Assembly (NCBI GenBank): GCA_910592205.1
Contig: CAJVPJ010000337.1
Span: 1-28,105, forward strand
Reading direction: 5' to 3'
Length of the DNA: 28,105 nucleotides
DNA from: Paraglomus occultum
Taxonomy: Eukaryota; Glomeromycota; Glomeromycetes; Paraglomerales; Paraglomeraceae
Positions within the stretch are counted from its first letter, which is position 1. The number at the start of each line of letters is the position of its first letter. A program made the position numbers and the translations under genes. Of this stretch, positions 22,279 through 28,105 are shown one piece after another. The notes beneath the pieces were generated by a model. That model ran no database searches. It saw only the letters and a program-made list of their open reading frames with translations, and was not told the origin of the DNA.

Positions 22279-24123
22279 TGGTGAGGTCTATATTCCAACG
22301 ATAACAAGTAACTAATTCCATTGAGATTCATCTCATCCTTACGTCACTTCAATAATAATACCATCGGCTAGTCATACAATATATTCACTTGGAAGCCGTT
22401 CATGTTCTCACGTTAGTCAAGTCGTTGTTTGGATTAAACGGGAAGAACGGTACGTATGCTGTCCCGTTTCAAGCACCACAAGGCTCGAGATGAGCCTCAT
22501 ATCATCGCCAAATCCAGCAATTATGTCCAATATGTGATGTACGGATAGTATCCTTGCTCTCATGTCTGACGGGTATGTAATTTGCTAACTTGCAGCACAT
22601 ACGAAACATAAATAAACAATTTACGTTTGTTGTGCAAGTCGAACGAATGCAAACTTACCGTTTATCTATTGTGGCGCCGAAACGCCGCAGAAGTAGCGAA
22701 ACAAAAGCCATGAGAAGTATCACTCACTCCATCCTCATGATTAGTCGGTTGATCGGTTGATAGCGCAAAATCAGCTAATCGTAATGACGGTTTTGCTGAT
22801 GCAAACATGTTATTACTTGCTTAAATTTAAGACATTCTAAATTAAGACGACTAAATCATCACAATTATGATTGCGGAACCTGAATGAATTTCTCGTTTCT
22901 TTCCGTGTTGTAAAGGTAATGTCACATGGATTGCAATGACAAGACTTCAGTAATTTTCGTAATACCTTCCTGATTGGATCCACAATGGTTCAAACAAACA
23001 AGTTTATGCATATCATTATTTCCGTGTCTAAGTTTGGTTAAGGCAAGATTGAGTATCAGTGTAATAATAACTCTGAATGGTGAATAGATTAGTTAAGTTA
23101 TCGTTTATCGCGTACTGTCTAAGAGTGTGGGTAATGGGGAAAGATTTCTGCTTTAGTACAGTATAATCTGCAATTATTCGTTTGCAAAAGAAAAGTTTTT
23201 TTTAACAAACATAATAAGTGAAGCGTGAAGTTAGTCAAACTGAACATTTTAAGCCTCATGATATCGTATATTCAAAACAGCTAAAAATAATTACGCCATA
23301 GTTTCTTCGCTATCACGTAGTTTTTCAAATGCCAATGCCCAAAAAATGAATATCTCGTTTTGCGCAAAAAATTCCGTAAAAGAAAATTACGCATATAATC
23401 ATTTTACATGTGTGTACTGTATTATATACAATAGCATCGTATCGAATACAATCCAGAATCAATTATTTCTGACAACAACGTTAATTATTGGACTGTCGCA
23501 TGTCTGTTCAAAAAACCCGACTTTTTTGAGATTCTGGCAGTTAATAACTAGTCGAAGCCTGTTTATGGGTCGCACGTTTAGTCAAATGCAAGAAATCAAA
23601 TGTTACACAATGGAAATATATTCATCCGTCGTTTTGTTCATGTCTTAAGATCGTATGAATTTTGTCAAATAGAAAGGGACTAAAGACGAACCTGCAGGGG
23701 TTGCTATATTTAGCGATGCTGAAACGAGGCTTATTACACATCTTGACTTTCTACTCTTAGCCCAGTGCAAGTCACCGTGTCTTCATTCCACAGTTTCTGA
23801 GACCGTAAAAGTGATTTATAAGACACTCTTGAAGTATTGTGCTTTAGCAAATTACACATAGGACAAGTGTCTTCTGCAGAAGATGAGAACCCTTTTATGT
23901 TACAATGGTCTCATATATATATATGTAAATGAGTCAGATGAAAGGAAAAAAAGTCTACATTAGCACGGCCATAAAACAATGGGTTTGATCGTTATGTGTA
24001 GTCATTGACCTTTTCTAGATAATCAGGATTTTGTGAAATGCATTGACTTGCATAATGAATATCGATATGTGATACGCCTAAAATATATGTAAGGTTAGCA
24101 AGAGTGGGAACGTGGGAAGGTGA

Positions 24124-24144
24124 ATTTGTTAGGAGCTAACAAAT
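24124..24144. repeat. 21-bp palindrome
   Basis: ATTTGTTAG at 24124-24132 and CTAACAAAT at 24136-24144 are exact reverse complements around a three-base centre (GAG). It could form a 9-bp hairpin or be a dimeric protein-binding site. No nearby gene explains it. Confidence 0.6.
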
Positions 24145-24999
24145 AGGGTTAGATATCGAACCTATAAGAGGTCAACGTGAGAACGGAAATTTCAATTTTA
24201 CGTAACAAAAAGTGTATGGGCATATGTACATGTGAGAAGCATTCTTTGTCATTGAATAAAAAATACCTATGTTTGTTAACTTAAAAGACTGCAATTTATT
24301 TTGAACAGAAAAACTTTAATGACAAGTATAGAGTCTGTTTCTTTTATTGAAAACATTTCTATATTAATATGTGTAAAATGAATGCAAGTTGTAAAAACGG
24401 CGAGACAAAGTTGCTTGACATAATAACAACTTATGATGCTGCAAGAAGGTACTCTATATTGACAATTATATAAGCTCATAGAATGCATTGTCTATACACA
24501 CACACATACAACATTTGTCAGGTAGGATTTGTGTTTTGGATACAATAGTATAAGTAAAGCAATTTGCATAACTTGGCTAAGCAGTCTCCAGTTACGATCA
24601 AGCAGGCAGGCTATTCAGCAGAACTATGAGGAGACTTGTGAGTGATAAATGCTATACAATTGGCAATATTCATCCTCTTTCATAGTATCAATATCAAAGC
24701 CTATATTTCTTAGTAAAACATTAAAGTTCATTTGCTTGATAGTTGTGACTTTTAATGGATAAAATTGTTATTTTTTTTTAGCAAAATGCCACCGGAAAAT
24801 CATGCAGTAATATAGAATGAGTCGTCCAATTATAATTATACCAGTGAAAATACACGTTCACCAATTATCACTTGACCATAGTGTAATACATTTGTTGGTC
24901 ATCTATTGGATGATCAAATACTGCATTGTGCAATAACAATATGTCACAACCTTGTGCATCCTTACCTAGTAAATGTTTTGTATGACAAAAACCAACCAA

Positions 25000-25092
25000 A
25001 CCATCTCCCTATCTATCTCCTATCTTTGAATCTTTCCTTACTATTACCAATTTTCCTAAAAACATTCCTCTTATTTTTCCCTCAAAGTCACT
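25000..25092 (+). promoter_or_regulatory. Pyrimidine-rich tract before the zinc-finger gene
   Basis: About 90 bases made mostly of C and T (for example CATCTCCCTATCTATCTCC and TTCCTTACTATTACC) end some 45 bp before the ATG at 25139. This is the type of CT-rich leader seen in many fungal promoters. The role is inferred. Confidence 0.35.
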
Positions 25093-25138
25093 CTTTGTGT
25101 TAGCACCTAAACAAGTCACTACTGTAGAAGGGTGGAAT

Positions 25139-25902
25139 ATGAGCCAGTCATCAGATACACCCTCTCTATCTAGTTTTTTAACTCCACCAGCAGATGGCAG
25201 ATGTCTTTGTAATTGGTCTAATTGTGCTATGGACTTTATCTCAATAAATGAACTTGATCAACATATACACTCGGAGCATATTGGAATCGATGCAGTAAAG
25301 AAGCAATTTATTTGCTTTTGGCTCGGGTGCTATGCGTTTTTCAACAATAAGGAGGAACTTGAGGAGCATATAAACCATATCCATATTGATACAATGTTGA
25401 ATGAAGAGGAAGAGGTATTAGATGACAGTTTGATGGAAGTAAGTGATCACTCCAAACACAAGTATTATATGTAAAATTTTTTTATTAAACAAATTGTATG
25501 GTATATGTTTGCCATATATACCACTCCTATAATACTGATATATGTTTACATATCATTATATAGATAGATACATTAGAGCATGAAAATAAACTTCTTCATA
25601 AATTGATAAAAGAACAAACCAAAGAGATAAATAAATTGAAAGAACACTCTAATCTTGACAAAGTGGTAATTAACGATGCAGAGAATGATTTAATAATAAA
25701 GAAGGATACAATTGCACTTCTGGAAGAGCAAAAACGATTAACAGAAATAAAACTTGGTCATTTGCATGCACGGCTGTCAACGAGAGCACAAACACGGACA
25801 ATACAGAAAGAAGAGGCAAGCAAGTATAACCATCATCGAAGAAATGGAGCACATGGAAGTCTAAATTTAATTGGATGTGCTGGCTCGACATCAGTACGAT
25901 AG
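25139..25902 (+). CDS. Tandem CWCH2 zinc-finger protein with coiled coil
   Basis: Exons 25139-25438 and 25564-25902 join in phase (donor GAA|GTAAGT, acceptor ATATAG) to give 212 residues. Two fingers of spacing C-x4-C-x12-H-x4-H use Cys24, Cys29, His42, His47 and Cys59, Cys64, His77, His82. Each has Trp two residues after its first Cys (CNWSNC, CFWLGC). That paired CWCH2 arrangement is known from Zic, Gli, Aebp2, Arid2/Rsc9 and Zap1, where the two fingers pack on each other. An acidic stretch (EEEEVLDD) follows. A charged, Leu/Ile/Lys/Glu-rich segment at about 101-165 looks like a coiled coil, and a basic tail (HHRRNG) comes after. A nuclear regulator or chromatin subunit is likely, but the exact orthologue is not identified. 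The upstream frame lacks an ATG, so 25139 is the natural start. The 3' end is less sure: a GC-AG splice near 25820 could change the tail. Confidence 0.8.
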
Positions 25903-28105
25903 CGACCTCCTTCCACAATCTAGTTCTACCTACACAAGGATGTGCTGGTGGCTTCATTTTCATGCCGCCGCAGGCGCTAATAGATATAAGAAGTCAATCG
26001 TTCATTTATTTAACATTACTTGCTCAAGTCCTTCGAGATCTGGCAAGACATCTTTTTAGAATCTTAACATATCAACAGTTTTCTTGTAGAGTATTTAGAA
26101 GCATTCTGGTTTCCTGGTTGAAATAATCAATAAAGTAAGTCACATTGGCCAGGTTTATATCAAACTAACGTAACAAATCGAGTTAGCCGAAAATAATAAT
26201 ACCGTAATTACAATCTAGAGCATGCTTTGAAAGTTTGGAAGAACTATCAGGCAAGACGGTAATTATAGTGATCGCATCGTCCTGAGGTACCTGCGACTCA
26301 AATCAGCCTCTTTATGTCATTGTAATGACAGCAAACTGTCAATAGGAAAAAGAATGATAAGTACAAGGCAAGATTTACTGTTGTATAAAAGCCACAGACA
26401 TCAATCATCAATATGACGGTTATACCTTCTTCTTAAATATAATACATTTGTTTTAAACCTCATACTAATGCAGGTTCTCCAGTATAGCTTAAGCGTTTTT
26501 GTAACATGACGATAAAATATCTGCCCTCGCGTATGAACTTGTTTCGGCTATACAGTATTACTGCCAGTATAAGCAATAACATTAATGTTTTTCTTGTCTC
26601 GCTTGTCACCTTGAGTTGCAAATCAACGAGTAAGAAAACAATCCCGGCAGTTTATGGTGATGGTCTTCGTATGCAGTAGTAAAATTGCAGGCCTACCAGA
26701 ATCAATATACGGTCTTTGTTCTGTCCGAATGTGTTTCAAGGAAGCAGTTTTGCCTAATTGCATGTCTGCCTATCAACATGTAACATATGGTTAAAGTCGT
26801 TCCCGATAAGCTGATATAAGTTTATCATTAAGCAAGTTATCTCGGAAGACATGGGACATACTAGTACTGTATAAGCCACCTATTCATACTATTCGTTACA
26901 CAGATTGGAATTCTGATATCACGTGTGCGAACGGCACGTTATCTGCACATAACATTTTACTTTCGCATTTTACTTCAAAGTTGAATCATGAGTTTGAGAT
27001 ACACCATGTCTTTCTTAGTTATTCTCGCTATTCCTGCGGATCTCATAGTACAGAGAGAGAGAGCAACGACAACTCTAAATCGTGAACGCCCAACACGGAA
27101 AGAAGCGGGAATTAACGAACGAGATTATTTAATAACTTAGACTCTTAAAAGGAAATTCTGGAAAACCCAAACAGTAGAACCTCACCATTTACTACAATGA
27201 ATTTAACGGCTGAGATTCCAGAGCGATATGAGCTACTTTAAAGTAAATAGATCTGATCAAATATCGGATATCCTAGAATTCAAAAATTTCATACCCATCG
27301 ATGGTTTTTAATATATATTATTGCATACATTCTGCTTTTCTCGAGTTGAAGATGTAATTAATTGAACTTCACTCTTAACATCCTTAAAGCTTTCAATCAA
27401 ATCTCGGTCCGACCTCAACTGTTTAATATTCATAAGCTGGTTGTCTCTGCTCGTTACGTATTGGTCTTGTCTAATCAACACGGAAATGTTAAAACGAAAA
27501 TTTTTGTCAATTGACTCTTGTCATTATACGCATACCAAATCATATAACATAGGCTTTATTCTTCAATATACAGTCGTACTCTCTATAGCTCACTATGGAC
27601 ACATAGCAATACATGGTTTTTACGGAACGATCAATTATGCGTATGCTGGAAGAATACTTTCTACACTTTACAATGCATCAGATTCCCGGGAACCGACGGT
27701 TTGAGTATCTGTAAAACAGGCTTTTGTGATAACCGATCGAGTCTCATCAACTTCATACTCGCCGGCTGTTCGCCGTATCACGCGGCGTTGCTTATATCTA
27801 ATTAATTTTTTCTGCTGTCTCGTCATAACGGTATGATGTTCACTATTACAACGGAACAGAAATATTGCAAGTCACCGTGACGCGAACCTCCATGATACAT
27901 CGTGATATAATTGTCTCGCGCTCTTATCGGACACATTCCAATAATTACTGTAATACGCTGACAGCCTGTCGAACAAGCAATCTTTCGCAATGACACCGAA
28001 CGACTGTCAGAAAATACACTCACTACCAAAAAGTATTGGCCGAAATTTGTCGATCAATAGTAAAACATATGAAAAATCCAATTTTTCAAAAATCTGTATT
28101 GGCGT
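25903..28105. other. Gene-free right flank
   Basis: I see no supported gene. A TATAAAAG at 26384-26391 is followed by an ATG whose frame stops after seven codons. The 87-codon frame at 27441-27704 and the 68-codon minus frame at 27823-28029 match nothing I know. A short (GA)n run lies near 27052-27062. Confidence 0.5.

Larger units (their letters stand above)
21928..25138. other. Gene-poor region upstream of the zinc-finger gene
   Basis: There is no supported gene. Small structures are present: an 18-bp motif duplicated at 22213 and 22261, two neighbouring hairpins near 22436-22500, an (AT)6 run at 23913-23924, a 21-bp near-perfect palindrome at 24124-24144, and a CT-rich tract at about 25000-25092 just before the next gene. 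The 100-codon frame at 23346-23648 is AT-driven and unrecognised. Confidence 0.45.

Noticed and set aside
23346-23648. 100-codon plus-strand frame
   Set aside because: AT-driven composition, no domain and no coherent neighbouring exons.
26384-26440. TATAAAAG followed by an ATG
   Set aside because: The ATG frame ends after seven codons. A TACTAAT-like branch and CAG follow at 26464-26472, but no plausible exon could be built.
1-28105. CRISPR arrays, operons, tRNA or rRNA genes
   Set aside because: None seen. Introns and codon structure show eukaryotic nuclear DNA, and no tRNA T-loop with matching stems was found by eye.

Overview
The window looks like nuclear DNA of an AT-rich, repeat-bearing, early-diverging fungus. 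An arbuscular mycorrhizal fungus (Glomeromycotina) is my best guess, but it is a guess. The evidence is as follows: spliceosomal introns of about 50-160 nt with GTAAGT/GTATGT-like donors and TAG/CAG acceptors; fungal-type gene families (a Pbs2/Wis1-class MAP kinase kinase and a type I metacaspase); decayed Tc1/mariner copies; and long gene-poor AT-rich spacers. There are no operons, Shine-Dalgarno sites, CRISPR arrays or recognisable tRNA/rRNA genes.

Layout. 478-1383 is a broken Tc1/mariner element. 2738-4550 (+) is a nine-exon Pbs2/Wis1-like MAPKK. 6103-6645 is a non-autonomous DNA transposon with perfect terminal inverted repeats, followed by a GC-richer coding-like scrap (7081-7272, -) that weakly recalls Sus1/ENY2. 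8648-10323 (+) is an eight-exon type I metacaspase with an arginine-serine-rich N-terminus. 11208-12437 (-) is a Yih1/IMPACT-like RWD protein. It sits head-to-head, 77 bp away, with a peroxisomal enoyl-CoA isomerase at 12515-13469 (+). 16162-17091 (-) is a two-exon seven-helix membrane protein of unknown family. 17092-25138 is almost gene-free and holds a second Tc1 relic (about 21165-21465, -) and a second, shorter member of the inverted-repeat family (21665-21927). 25139-25902 (+) encodes a zinc-finger/coiled-coil protein with two CWCH2-type fingers. I see no gene from 25903 to the end.

How the genes relate. Several fit cellular stress physiology: osmostress MAPK signalling, metacaspase proteostasis or death, Gcn2 restraint by Yih1, and peroxisomal fat catabolism. 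They are separate transcription units, and nothing in the sequence shows that they form one system. I did not find a convincing new multi-gene system. The observations most worth following are the two-member AAAGTACC-rich mobile element family, the SR-like leader of the metacaspase, the orphan seven-helix protein and the CWCH2 zinc-finger gene. All exon structures were assembled by eye from splice motifs, reading phase and family knowledge. No search was run.
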